From Ravibacter arvi (GTDB taxonomy: Bacteria; Bacteroidota; Bacteroidia; Cytophagales; Spirosomataceae): a stretch of DNA of 64,000 nucleotides. Of this stretch, positions 8,991-16,670 are shown one piece after another (position 1 is the first letter of the stretch; every line of letters starts with the position of its first letter). The notes beneath the pieces are model-generated. The model was not told the origin of the DNA and did not search any database. It saw nothing but the letters and a program-made list of their open reading frames with translations. The DNA lies in assembly GCF_039540405.1 (NCBI RefSeq), contig NZ_BAABEY010000036.1:558001-622000 (forward strand), read 5' to 3'. The translations under genes and the position numbers were made by a program.

Positions 8991-9332
8991 ATGGCAGATT
9001 CGCACAGTCACCACATTCCTGCAGATGGCGGGGCAGCTCAGAGAAAAGTCATTTGGAAAACATTCTGGATCCTGCTGATCTTAACAGGGCTCGAGTTCCT
9101 TATCGCGTTTACAATGCATCATGGCGTACTGAGAATTTCTATTTTCGTAGGGATGACCATCGTGAAAGCGTTCTATATCGTGGGTGAATTCATGCACCTT
9201 AAACACGAAACCAAATCACTAATATGGACCATCCTGGTGCCGTGCGTGCTGGTACTCTGGTTGCTGGTAGCTTTAATGGTTGAAGGCGGTTCGATTTTCC
9301 AGGAAGTGCAGGTTTTTAAATTCTTCAATTAG
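8991..9332 (+). CDS. Cytochrome c oxidase subunit IV (prokaryotic type)
   Basis: This 113-residue protein has three predicted membrane spans (about residues 22-45, 48-68 and 78-100) after a short His-containing N-terminus. Length, topology and location directly behind subunit III fit the prokaryotic COX4 family, a small structural subunit of the oxidase. The motif EFMHLKHETK between the second and third spans resembles the family. The next gene begins only two bases after the stop, so expression is tightly coupled. Confidence 0.85.
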   Translation: MADSHSHHIPADGGAAQRKVIWKTFWILLILTGLEFLIAFTMHHGVLRISIFVGMTIVKAFYIVGEFMHLKHETKSLIWTILVPCVLVLWLLVALMVEGGSIFQEVQVFKFFN

Positions 9333-9334
9333 GA

Positions 9335-9967
9335 ATGTCCAATATCAAAAAGGCCGGGATGCTGATTGTCTTATTAGCATTACCGGCTTTTTTCTTTGTT
9401 TTTCTGAAGCTTTTCGGTTCTAATCACTACGACCTTCCTTACTTTCACCCCTTGCGCGACCCGGGCAACCGTGTGCTAATGAATGGTGCTGATACGGTGT
9501 ATTACGCGCTTAGTGAACCGCTGGGACGGACCGGCGCCGGCGATACGCTTACCGCCGGTGTGCTCGAAAGCCATATCAATCTTTTTTTGCTGCCGGCGCG
9601 GCTTGAGGGGACGGGTGAACGAAGGGTGGCTGCTGTCGAAAGATTGGAGGAACGGTTGAAGGATGTAGCCGATGTACAGCTTTTCGTCCTGGATACACCC
9701 GGACGGGATACACTTGCTTCGGCGCAGTTCCCGGGTTTGGCCGTGACAAGTCTTCAGTTATCCGCCCCGGCCTGGACCACTTTGCTGAAACTTGATAACC
9801 TGAGCACGGTGGAGGGAACTTTAACGCACGCAACGTCATTGGTATTGGTAGACGGGAAGCGGCATATCCGGGGTTACTACGACGTATTAAACCCGGATGA
9901 TTTTGACCGGGTCCTGGCTGAAGTAAAAATATTGGCTTATCAAAAGAAGATGGCCGCTAAAAAGTAA
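9335..9967 (+). CDS. SCO1/SenC-like membrane-anchored protein lacking all cysteines
   Basis: This 210-residue protein has one N-terminal anchor (about residues 8-26) and a periplasmic domain. The C-terminal phrase LVLVDGKRHIRGYYD closely matches the SCO1/thioredoxin-fold consensus around the final strand. SCO proteins deliver copper to CuA through a CxxxC motif and a histidine, but this protein contains no cysteine at all, so it cannot act as a classical copper or thiol chaperone. Its place between subunit IV and a DUF420 gene still argues for a role in oxidase assembly. It may be a structural or scaffold homologue. Homology is inferred from fold-like motifs and needs a profile search. Confidence 0.7.
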   Translation: MSNIKKAGMLIVLLALPAFFFVFLKLFGSNHYDLPYFHPLRDPGNRVLMNGADTVYYALSEPLGRTGAGDTLTAGVLESHINLFLLPARLEGTGERRVAAVERLEERLKDVADVQLFVLDTPGRDTLASAQFPGLAVTSLQLSAPAWTTLLKLDNLSTVEGTLTHATSLVLVDGKRHIRGYYDVLNPDDFDRVLAEVKILAYQKKMAAKK

Positions 9968-9974
9968 GTAACGT

Positions 9975-10508
9975 ATGAATTTGGAAAAGCAGGCCGTCTA
10001 CAATCGTTGGATTAACATCCTGGCAGTTGTGATCCCCCTGGTGGTGGCCCTTTTATTGGGTATCAGGCAGAAAATTGATTTAGGGGAATGGACGAAGGCG
10101 CTCCCCCACCTGAACGGCGGTATCAACAGCCTCACTGCTGTGTTGCTGCTGGTAGGAAGATGGTATATCAAAAAAGGAAATATTGCCGTACACCGGCGGG
10201 TCATGACCGGTGCATTCCTCCTGGGTTCGGCTTTCCTGGTTTCGTACGTTCTCTACCACGTTTCGAACGATTCGACGAGCTTCGGCAGCGTTAACCCGTT
10301 TGTGCGCGGCATCTATTATTTTCTGCTGATCAGCCACATTGCGCTCTCCGTTGTAGTGGTGTGGTTCGTATTACGGGCCGTCTATTTTGCTTTCAGCGGC
10401 CAGATCGAAGCGCACAGGCGCGTAGTGAAATATGCCTATCCGATCTGGTTGTATGTGAGTATTACCGGTGTAGTTGTATATTTGATGATAAGTCCGTATT
10501 ACTCGTGA
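9975..10508 (+). CDS. DUF420 family membrane protein, probable oxidase assembly factor
   Basis: This 177-residue protein has about four to five spans and histidines at helix ends (for example SHIALSVVVV, and EAHRRVVKYAYPIWLYV). These features match DUF420 proteins. In Firmicutes the DUF420 protein CtaM/YozB is needed to form active heme A oxidases, and DUF420 genes are usual in Bacteroidota oxidase operons, so an assembly role is inferred. It starts 7 bases after the SCO-like gene. Confidence 0.82.
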   Translation: MNLEKQAVYNRWINILAVVIPLVVALLLGIRQKIDLGEWTKALPHLNGGINSLTAVLLLVGRWYIKKGNIAVHRRVMTGAFLLGSAFLVSYVLYHVSNDSTSFGSVNPFVRGIYYFLLISHIALSVVVVWFVLRAVYFAFSGQIEAHRRVVKYAYPIWLYVSITGVVVYLMISPYYS

Positions 10509-10550
10509 AGGCGAGGAGGGGCGCGTGCAGCCCGGCTACCCGAAATCGGC

Positions 10551-10578
10551 CCACGCCTCAAGACTCATGCCTCAAACC
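10551..10578 (+). repeat. Intercistronic heptamer array, locus 1 (CTCA type)
   Basis: Four tandem 7-base units occupy these bases: CCACGCC, TCAAGAC, TCATGCC and TCAAACC. Read in another phase each unit carries CTCA. The array ends 9 bases before the ATG of the following small membrane protein gene, and a single GAAATCG unit lies just upstream at 10542-10548. The same type of array occurs at seven other intercistronic gaps in this window. No clear TGAG-type half is present here, only the weakly related GCGAGGAGG at 10511-10519. Confidence 0.7.
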
Positions 10579-10587
10579 TGTCTACAG

Positions 10588-10884
10588 ATGAAAAAGCTAT
10601 TTTTTAAATTCAGCGGGATATTGTTGATCGTTTTGTTGAGCAGTGTGGATATCCTGGCTCAATGTGCCATGTGCCGCGGGTCCGTCCAGAGTACCATCGG
10701 AAACGGCCGGAACAGCGTGGGGATCGGAATTAATACCGGCATCGCCTACCTGTTTGTATTTCCTTACCTGGCCATTGCTTTTATCGGGTACTTCTGGTAC
10801 CGTAATAGTACCCGCCAGCTAAAAGAAAGGCAAATGGTTTCCAGCCGCGTTCAGCAGGCAATGGGCGGTCACGACCAGCAATAG
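10588..10884 (+). CDS. Small secreted/membrane protein with a CAMC motif, end of oxidase operon
   Basis: This 98-residue protein starts at the ATG at 10588; the in-frame GTG at 10525 lies in repeat-rich DNA. It has a signal-like N-terminus (residues 1-24), then immediately CAMCRG, then a short loop and one transmembrane segment (about residues 50-68). The CxxC right after the signal sequence could be a redox or metal-binding pair exposed to the periplasm. I recognise the protein as a usual neighbour of oxidase genes in this phylum but know no function. It converges on murI with only two bases between the stop codons. Confidence 0.7.
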   Translation: MKKLFFKFSGILLIVLLSSVDILAQCAMCRGSVQSTIGNGRNSVGIGINTGIAYLFVFPYLAIAFIGYFWYRNSTRQLKERQMVSSRVQQAMGGHDQQ

Positions 10885-10886
10885 CG

Positions 10887-11702
10887 TCAATCCCAGATCG
10901 GGTAATGCTGCAGTTGGATTTTTGATCCGAAGAAGATCTTGGTAGAGGATTCGAACGAAGTAGTATAATCCGATACAAAAAAATCCCTGGTGCCATTTCC
11001 GGCAGGGTTTACCAATGAGTTTTGCTCCAGCCATGTTTTTACCGACCGGGCTACAATCTCGGAAGTATTGAGTACCTCAACCGCTCCTTTGTAATAAGAT
11101 TCTATTTCCGGTTTCAGCAGCGGGTAGTGGGTGCATCCGAGTATCAGCGCGTCGATGTCGTTCAGCTCCGGGTCTGAAAGGTATTGGTTCAGAACACTCA
11201 GACTGATGGAGTGGTCAAAGAAGCCTTCCTCAATCATGGGGGCCAGTAATGGTGTCGCCAGCGACTTTAAGGTGATTCCCTTTCCCAGAAGATCAATTTT
11301 CTTTTTATAGACGTTCGATTGAACGGTCTGCCTCGTTCCGATAAGCCCGATGGTACGGTTGCCGTGATGGGCGCCGATGTAATCGATCACCGGGTCGATC
11401 ACGTTCAGTATTTTTGCTTTTGACCCCACATATTCCCGTACCAGGTCGAATGCAGCGGCAGATGCCGAGTTACAGGCGATCAGGATGAGCTTACAGTTCT
11501 GCTGTAGCAGCATGTTGCAGATTTTGATGCAATAGGCCTGGATCGCAGCCGTTGACTTGTCACCGTAAGGCAGGTGCGCGGTGTCGCCGAAGTAAATCAT
11601 GTTCTCGTCGGGAAGCAGATCGGCCAGTGCTTTTGCGACCGTCATGCCGCCAATACCGCTATCAAAAATCCCAATTGGTTCGCCGGCGTCCGCCATAGAC
11701 AA
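10887..11702 (-). CDS. murI: Glutamate racemase
   Basis: This 271-residue cytoplasmic enzyme interconverts L- and D-glutamate, supplying D-Glu for peptidoglycan. The family's opening GIFDSGIGGMTV is at residues 11-22. The two catalytic cysteines are Cys77 in IACNSASAA and Cys190 in LGCTHYPLL. Length is typical. It is the only minus-strand gene between the oxidase and sigma clusters; its 5' end faces the sigma gene across 70 bases holding a 12-bp palindrome. Confidence 0.95.
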   Translation of the reverse strand: MSMADAGEPIGIFDSGIGGMTVAKALADLLPDENMIYFGDTAHLPYGDKSTAAIQAYCIKICNMLLQQNCKLILIACNSASAAAFDLVREYVGSKAKILNVIDPVIDYIGAHHGNRTIGLIGTRQTVQSNVYKKKIDLLGKGITLKSLATPLLAPMIEEGFFDHSISLSVLNQYLSDPELNDIDALILGCTHYPLLKPEIESYYKGAVEVLNTSEIVARSVKTWLEQNSLVNPAGNGTRDFFVSDYTTSFESSTKIFFGSKIQLQHYPIWD

Positions 11703-11737
11703 AAAAAGTTTTAACCAGGTGCAACTTGAAACATGCG

Positions 11738-11749
11738 AAGATGCATCTT
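11738..11749. promoter_or_regulatory. 12-bp perfect palindrome between murI and the sigma factor gene
   Basis: AAGATGCATCTT is a perfect self-complementary 12-mer. It lies 36 bases upstream of the murI start on one side and 24 bases upstream of the sigma gene start on the other. Its position in a divergent intergenic region makes it a candidate operator, but only one copy is seen and no regulator can be named. Confidence 0.3.
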
Positions 11750-11772
11750 GTTGTTGAAAGTCTTTAAAATAG

Positions 11773-12372
11773 ATGGGTAAAATTTTGCAGCTGTTCAGCC
11801 ACGAGACTCAATTGATCCGCGCGCTCCGGGCACGGGATCCGAAGGCACAGCGATTGCTGTTCGAAAAGTTTTCCGGCAGGATGATGACGGTTTGTGTCCG
11901 TTACGTCGGTGACCGGATGACGGCTGAAGACATTTTGGTGCAGGGTTTCATGAAAATTTTCGACGCTATCTCCCAATTCAGGGAGGAGGGAAGCTTTGAG
12001 GGATGGATGCGGCGTATTATGGTAAATGAAGCGCTCGCTTTTCTAAGGCAGCAACGCAGGCTTCTTGAAAATGCGGACCTGGCGGAAGCACATTCGATTC
12101 CGGATTACCAGTATGCAGATGAGCATCTCCATGCATCGGAGATTATCCGGATGATCGAGAAGCTTCCTCTCGGTTACCGGACTGTCTTTAACCTGTATGC
12201 AATTGAAGGTTTTACTCATATGGAAATCGCAAAAATGCTCGGTATTACCGAAAGCACCTCCAAGTCGCAATTGCATCGGGCCCGGGCAAGTTTACAGGAG
12301 ATGGTGGCGAAATGGGAAGCCGATTCAGGAAATGGAACAAATTTGAATGACAGCTTGTCGAAATCGATATAG
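11773..12372 (+). CDS. ECF-type RNA polymerase sigma factor
   Basis: This 199-residue protein has sigma-70 region 2 at about residues 25-90 (FSGRMMTVCVRYVGD, then AEDILVQGFMKIF) and region 4 at about 130-185 (LPLGYRTVFNLYAIEG, then the recognition helix around ESTSKSQLHRARASL). It directs RNA polymerase to a small regulon. The stop overlaps the upstream edge of the next gene, a one-span protein whose N-terminus looks like an anti-sigma domain, so the two probably form a regulatory pair. The signal is not evident. Confidence 0.9.
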   Translation: MGKILQLFSHETQLIRALRARDPKAQRLLFEKFSGRMMTVCVRYVGDRMTAEDILVQGFMKIFDAISQFREEGSFEGWMRRIMVNEALAFLRQQRRLLENADLAEAHSIPDYQYADEHLHASEIIRMIEKLPLGYRTVFNLYAIEGFTHMEIAKMLGITESTSKSQLHRARASLQEMVAKWEADSGNGTNLNDSLSKSI

Positions 12373-12374
12373 TG

Positions 12375-13169
12375 ATGGATAGCAAAGCAAATAACGAGCG
12401 ACTGGACGAATTGTTCAGGAGTAAACTGGAAACCTTCGAGACACTAGCAGGAGACCGGGCCTGGGAAAAGCTGCAAAAGGCGCAACGCCCCGCCAGTAGG
12501 TTCCCCGCGCCAACGCGGTGGATAGCGGCAGCGGTGGTGGCCGGCGTTTGCCTGGCAGCCGGGTTCTGGTTCGGTATAGAGCGGGAAGAGGAAGCCATGC
12601 TGACGGCTGCAGATGCTCCGGTCCGGAAGGAGAATACGGGTCGTCTGGAAGAAAAGGAAAAAGCGGCTCCGGCCGAAAATGGAATACAGGCAGTAGTTTC
12701 CGAGCATGAAAGGAAGGACGAAACAGCCCAGACAATGGCTGCCGAAGAGAAGCGTGAAAAGGAGGTGGTGGTGTCTTCACGAAAAGGGTCTGGGGCGAAG
12801 GATAGCGTGTCTCCGCCGGTGGAATTACCTCAACCGGTTCCGAGTGACAGCGGCAAGCTAAATACGCCGGTCGGTGCAACCGGCGAACCGGCAACACGGG
12901 TTTTGGTGGTGTACGTTACGCCGGTCCCGCTTGATGAGACCCCGGCGATGGAAAAAGAACCGGAGATAGTGGCGCAGGCTGCAGCCGTAGAGGAAGCTCC
13001 AGTTAAAAAGAAACGTGGGATTCAGCGCTTTTTCAAGCAGCTGAGGAACGCGAAGACGGGCGAGAAAGTGGATTGGGAAGAACTGGGCCTGTCACCGCAA
13101 AAAACTTATGCCAATGTGGAAACTCCCGTCGGCAGCCGGCAACAGCATTACCAGAAGAAAGGAAATTAA
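12375..13169 (+). CDS. Single-span membrane protein, putative anti-sigma factor
   Basis: This 264-residue protein starts at the ATG at 12375, two bases after the sigma stop. It has a short cytoplasmic N-terminal domain (LDELFRSKLETFE and AWEKLQ are typical of Bacteroidota anti-sigma N-termini), a transmembrane segment at about residues 49-67, a long Glu/Lys/Pro/Ala-rich region of low complexity, and a basic C-terminal stretch (VKKKRGIQRFFKQL). It shows no FecR domain. Location and topology suggest it sequesters the upstream sigma factor; that is inference. Confidence 0.55.
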   Translation: MDSKANNERLDELFRSKLETFETLAGDRAWEKLQKAQRPASRFPAPTRWIAAAVVAGVCLAAGFWFGIEREEEAMLTAADAPVRKENTGRLEEKEKAAPAENGIQAVVSEHERKDETAQTMAAEEKREKEVVVSSRKGSGAKDSVSPPVELPQPVPSDSGKLNTPVGATGEPATRVLVVYVTPVPLDETPAMEKEPEIVAQAAAVEEAPVKKKRGIQRFFKQLRNAKTGEKVDWEELGLSPQKTYANVETPVGSRQQHYQKKGN

Positions 13170-13181
13170 ACGGGGTCGAAT

Positions 13182-14282
13182 ATGAAAAGCAGTTGTATTA
13201 TTCTGTCGGTTGCCGGTCTGTTGGGCCTTCAGCTGGCACAGCCCGCAGCGGCACAGCACACATTAAAGGATTCCGTTATTATCTCCTTTAATGAGCAAAC
13301 CAAGATGGTCATCTACGGAACGGACCGTAAGGAAATTGAAAAGTTGTCTCAGTACGATTTTAACCGCCTGATAAAGGATGTGCTGTCCAAACTGGATTCG
13401 GTCACTCCCTCGAACGGGGTTTCAAAGGATTGGGTGGATGGACAGCACTACCTGAAGGAGGAGGCGAAGAAGCCGAAAGCGGAGGAGCAGCGGCAGGAGG
13501 ATAAACGACCTTCGGGCAAGGGGCAGGTGGCGCCGGATGATGACGCCGGGTTTGACGAGGGAGAGACCATTATCCGGGTTACAAAAACTTTCAGAACGTC
13601 TGACGGCTACCAGGAAGTCACTACTGATACGGTTGTGGTGAGCCCGCAGATCCGCCGGATACGAAGAAGTCCGCGCCAGGGAATTGATTTCAAGATCGGG
13701 TTGAATACCTATGGCGACAGAAGTCCCGAGGGATATCGGCCGGAGGAGTTTGACCTGCGGCCCGGTGCGTCACGGTATATCAGCCTGGGCGGTGTGAAGA
13801 GCATACCATTGGTGCGCGGGCGGCGAAGCGGTTTTTTCATGGACCTGGGCTTGGACATATCCTGGTATAACCTGATGTTCCAGGGGAATGAAGTGATCAG
13901 GAAGGAAGACCAGCGGGTCGCCTTTCCTACCTTGCCCGATGGAAACGGCGTGCTGGCTTTGAAGAAGAGCAAGCTGGTTGCGCCACACGTCAATTTGTCG
14001 GTGATGCCAACGCTTACCTTTGCCGGATCGGTTTTCTCACATGTAAGCGCCGGGATGTACGCGGGTTACCGGTTGGGCGGGTATCATACGAGCAAGCCGG
14101 TTGGCGGGGCGAAGTCAAAAGTATCGGGCGACTATTATATGCGGGACATCCGTTATGGCGCTGCTTTTGAATTGGGGCTCCGGGCGTTCCCCGACCTTTT
14201 TGTCAACTACGATTTTAATAGTCTGTTTGAAGCCGGACGAGGCCCCCAGGTTAGAATGCTGAGCTTCGGGCTGAGAATTTAG
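13182..14282 (+). CDS. Secreted protein with probable outer-membrane beta-barrel domain
   Basis: This 366-residue protein has a signal peptide cut after about residue 25 (PAAAQ). A charged, disordered-looking region (about 95-140) follows, and the C-terminal half (about 165-366) has alternating hydrophobic strands and glycine-rich turns like small outer-membrane barrels, for example FFMDLGLDISWYNLMF. It is the third gene of the sigma/anti-sigma operon, 12 bases after its predecessor, so it may be the effector or sensor of that system. No named family is claimed. Confidence 0.6.
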   Translation: MKSSCIILSVAGLLGLQLAQPAAAQHTLKDSVIISFNEQTKMVIYGTDRKEIEKLSQYDFNRLIKDVLSKLDSVTPSNGVSKDWVDGQHYLKEEAKKPKAEEQRQEDKRPSGKGQVAPDDDAGFDEGETIIRVTKTFRTSDGYQEVTTDTVVVSPQIRRIRRSPRQGIDFKIGLNTYGDRSPEGYRPEEFDLRPGASRYISLGGVKSIPLVRGRRSGFFMDLGLDISWYNLMFQGNEVIRKEDQRVAFPTLPDGNGVLALKKSKLVAPHVNLSVMPTLTFAGSVFSHVSAGMYAGYRLGGYHTSKPVGGAKSKVSGDYYMRDIRYGAAFELGLRAFPDLFVNYDFNSLFEAGRGPQVRMLSFGLRI

Positions 14283-14308
14283 GCGGCCAGAATGGAGAGT
14301 TTTGATCG

Positions 14309-14357
14309 CAGTGACCGGCAACCGGGGAGCATTTGCTTTTGCGGTTGCCGGTCACTG
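14309..14357 (+). terminator. Intrinsic terminator hairpin after the sigma operon
   Basis: A perfect 16-bp stem pairs 14309-14324 with 14342-14357 (CAGTGACCGGCAACCG and its complement) around a 17-base loop, 26 bases after the stop at 14282. A short T-rich stretch follows. It should end transcription from the sigma operon before the tRNA cluster. Confidence 0.75.
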
Positions 14358-14465
14358 TGTTTTCGCCGGAGGGTCTAAATGCCTGATAACGTGGGTCTTT
14401 TGCAGGTCTTTGGAGAGCACCCCGGAGCAGGTGCGAAAAAAAAGAAAATATTTTTTGTAAAAGGC

Positions 14466-14496
14466 TTTGGATCTATCGCAAAAGCCGATAATTTTG
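14466..14496 (+). promoter_or_regulatory. Bacteroidota-type promoter for the tRNA cluster
   Basis: TTTG at 14466-14469 and TAATTTTG at 14489-14496 match the -33 TTTG and -7 TAnnTTTG elements of Bacteroidota with a 19-base spacer. Transcription would start a few bases later, about 45 bases before tRNA-Tyr. Confidence 0.7.
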
Positions 14497-14547
14497 CGAC
14501 TCCAAAATCTTAATGAAGGTTTTGGCAGGCAAGTAAAAATTGCAATC

Positions 14548-14630
14548 GGGGGTGTACCAGAGTGGCCAAATGGGGCAGACTGTAAATCTGCTGACTTATG
14601 TCTTCGGTGGTTCGAATCCATCCGCCCCCA
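14548..14630 (+). tRNA. tRNA-Tyr (anticodon GTA)
   Basis: The 7-bp acceptor stem pairs GGGGGTG with CGCCCCC, the anticodon stem pairs GCAGA (14575-14579) with TCTGC (14587-14591), and the loop CTGTAAA places GTA at 14582-14584. The long variable arm makes it a class II tRNA, as bacterial tRNA-Tyr is. The T-loop GGTTCGAATCC is canonical. CCA is not encoded. Confidence 0.97.
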
Positions 14631-14679
14631 CGATCCGGTTAGTTTTTTTGCAAAGGGTTAACCGGGAGTACCAAGAAAT

Positions 14680-14755
14680 GCGGAAGTAGCTCAGTTGGTA
14701 GAGCGATAGCCTTCCAAGCTATAGGTCGCGAGTTCGAACCTCGTCTTCCGCTCCA
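14680..14755 (+). tRNA. tRNA-Gly (anticodon TCC), CCA encoded
   Basis: The acceptor stem pairs GCGGAAG with CTTCCGC; the D-loop carries AGCTCAGTTGGTAGAGC; the anticodon arm is ATAGC-CTTCCAA-GCTAT, giving TCC. The discriminator T at 14752 is followed by an encoded CCA at 14753-14755, unlike the neighbouring tRNAs. Confidence 0.96.
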
Positions 14756-14759
14756 CTAG

Positions 14760-14792
14760 AAAGCAAGCCCTGTCCCATTAAGGGCTTGCTTT
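14760..14792 (+). terminator. Terminator-like hairpin after tRNA-Gly
   Basis: A 12-bp stem pairs AAAGCAAGCCCT starting at 14760 with AGGGCTTGCTTT ending at 14792, followed by TT. It lies five bases after the encoded CCA and looks like an intrinsic terminator between tRNA-Gly and tRNA-Thr. Confidence 0.75.
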
Positions 14793-14909
14793 TTGGGGTT
14801 TATCGGCCATCGGTTTTGTAAGTGGAACCAAGTGCTAGGCAGGAGTGGGATTTACACAGCCGATGTGTTTTTTCTCACTTTCAGACTTTTAGGCCGGATA
14901 CAAAATATT

Positions 14910-14981
<72 letters not shown>

Positions 14982-15058
14982 CGGAGAGGAAGAAGATGTG
15001 TGTTCTTCATCACTGTAGTGTTGTTTATCAGTAATCATAAATTAAGCATAAAATCAAA

Positions 15059-16246
15059 ATGGCAAAAGAGACGTTTGACCGCTCGAAACCCCACGTGAAT
15101 ATTGGTACTATCGGGCACGTTGACCATGGAAAAACCACCCTTACTGCTGCGATTACTACTGTATTGGCAGATAAAGGTTTCGCTCAAAAACGCGATTTTT
15201 CCACAATTGATAATGCCCCTGAAGAGAAGGAGCGTGGTATTACAATCAATACTTCACACGTAGAATACCAGACTGCAAACCGCCACTACGCGCACGTTGA
15301 CTGTCCGGGTCACGCTGACTACGTTAAAAACATGGTGACTGGAGCTGCCCAGATGGACGGCGCTATCATCGTGGTAGCTGCAACAGACGGTCCTATGCCG
15401 CAAACCCGCGAGCACATCCTTTTGGCTCGTCAGGTAGGTGTGCCTCAGCTGGTAGTTTTCATGAACAAAGTTGACTTGGTAGATGATCCCGAGTTGTTGG
15501 AGCTTGTTGAAATGGAAATCCGTGAGCTGCTTAGCTTCTATGACTTCGATGGTGACAACATCCCTGTAATTCAAGGTTCTGCTTTGGGTGGTTTGAACAA
15601 CGAGCCGAAGTGGGTTGCCAAAATCGAAGAGTTGATGGATGCAGTTGATAGCTGGATTCCGATCCCTCCGCGTATGACTGATCTTCCGTTCCTGATGCCG
15701 GTTGAGGACGTATTCTCAATCACTGGTCGTGGAACTGTAGCTACAGGTCGTATCGAGCGTGGTGTGATCAACTCAGGTGAAGCAGTTGATATCCTCGGTA
15801 TGGGTGCAGAAAACCTTAAGTCTACTGTTACCGGGGTAGAAATGTTCCGTAAGATTCTTGACAGAGGTGAGGCTGGCGATAACGTAGGTCTGTTGCTCCG
15901 TGGTATCGACAAAGAAGATATCCGCAGAGGGATGGTAATCTGTAAGCCGGGTTCTGTGAAGCCGCACGCTAAATTCAAGGCTGAGGTTTACGTTCTTTCG
16001 AAAGAAGAAGGAGGCCGTCATACACCGTTCTTCAACAAATACCGTCCGCAGTTCTACTTCCGTACAACTGACGTAACAGGAGAGATTTCACTTCCTGCAG
16101 GTGTTGAAATGGTTATGCCTGGTGATAACATCACGATTGAAGTAGCATTGATCAACAAAATCGCTATGGAGAAAGGACTTCGTTTCGCGATCCGCGAAGG
16201 TGGTCGTACCGTAGGTGCTGGTCAGGTTACTGAAATCTTAGACTAA
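15059..16246 (+). CDS. tuf: Elongation factor Tu
   Basis: This 395-residue GTPase delivers aminoacyl-tRNA to the ribosome. The P-loop GHVDHGKT, switch II DCPGHADYV and NKVD motifs of the G domain are all present, and domains 2 and 3 follow at full length. It sits between tRNA-Thr and tRNA-Trp in the conserved tufB-type context ahead of secE-nusG. Codon use is strongly biased, as expected of a highly expressed gene. A hairpin follows at 16271-16303. Confidence 0.98.
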   Translation: MAKETFDRSKPHVNIGTIGHVDHGKTTLTAAITTVLADKGFAQKRDFSTIDNAPEEKERGITINTSHVEYQTANRHYAHVDCPGHADYVKNMVTGAAQMDGAIIVVAATDGPMPQTREHILLARQVGVPQLVVFMNKVDLVDDPELLELVEMEIRELLSFYDFDGDNIPVIQGSALGGLNNEPKWVAKIEELMDAVDSWIPIPPRMTDLPFLMPVEDVFSITGRGTVATGRIERGVINSGEAVDILGMGAENLKSTVTGVEMFRKILDRGEAGDNVGLLLRGIDKEDIRRGMVICKPGSVKPHAKFKAEVYVLSKEEGGRHTPFFNKYRPQFYFRTTDVTGEISLPAGVEMVMPGDNITIEVALINKIAMEKGLRFAIREGGRTVGAGQVTEILD

Positions 16247-16270
16247 GTCTTTCTGCTAAGGCTACAAAAA

Positions 16271-16303
16271 AGAACAGTGCATTTCTTCGGGGTGCACTGT
16301 TCT
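16271..16303 (+). terminator. Hairpin downstream of tuf
   Basis: An 11-bp perfect stem pairs AGAACAGTGCA (16271-16281) with TGCACTGTTCT (16293-16303), starting 24 bases after the tuf stop. It is preceded by a run of A and not followed by a run of T on the + strand, so it may be a weak terminator or a processing/stability element rather than a strong stop. Confidence 0.55.
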
Positions 16304-16320
16304 AAGTGTAAAAAAATCAC

Positions 16321-16328
16321 TATCTTTG
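16321..16328 (+). promoter_or_regulatory. Candidate -7 promoter element for tRNA-Trp/secE/nusG
   Basis: TATCTTTG matches the Bacteroidota -7 consensus TAnnTTTG exactly and lies 28 bases before tRNA-Trp. No convincing -33 TTTG is seen at the expected spacing, so confidence is moderate. Confidence 0.5.
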
Positions 16329-16355
16329 CAGCCCGAAACAGATAAAAAGGGAAAC

Positions 16356-16426
16356 ACGGGCATAGTTCAAGGGTAGAATAGCGGTCTCCAAAACCGTTGA
16401 TGGGAGTTCGAATCTCTCTGCCCGTG
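16356..16426 (+). tRNA. tRNA-Trp (anticodon CCA)
   Basis: The acceptor stem pairs ACGGGCA with TGCCCGT, the anticodon arm is GCGGT-CTCCAAA-ACCGT with CCA as anticodon, and the T-arm is GGGAGTTCGAATCTCTC. CCA at the 3' end is not encoded. It sits 17 bases before secE, a conserved linkage. Confidence 0.97.
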
Positions 16427-16443
16427 CGTAACTCAGAACAAGA

Positions 16444-16635
16444 ATGAACAGAATAGCTGAATTTTTCAAAGCCTCCTGGGAGGAGTTCACACAACATGTG
16501 ACCTGGCCTACTTTCAAAGAGCTTCAGGCCAATACTACGTTGGTGTTAATTGGCTCTCTGATTTTTGCTCTGGTAGTAGGACTTATGGATCTGGCGTTCG
16601 AAAACGGGCTCAATCTTTTCTATAGGTCATTCTAA
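16444..16635 (+). CDS. secE: Preprotein translocase subunit SecE
   Basis: This 63-residue protein has an amphipathic N-terminal helix with the family motif EFTQHVTWPTFKEL and one membrane span (about residues 32-55). It stabilises the SecY channel. Location between tRNA-Trp and nusG confirms the call. Confidence 0.95.
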   Translation: MNRIAEFFKASWEEFTQHVTWPTFKELQANTTLVLIGSLIFALVVGLMDLAFENGLNLFYRSF

Positions 16636-16670
16636 AGTATTAAGGCTTTTAAACAGGAAACCAAGCGGAT

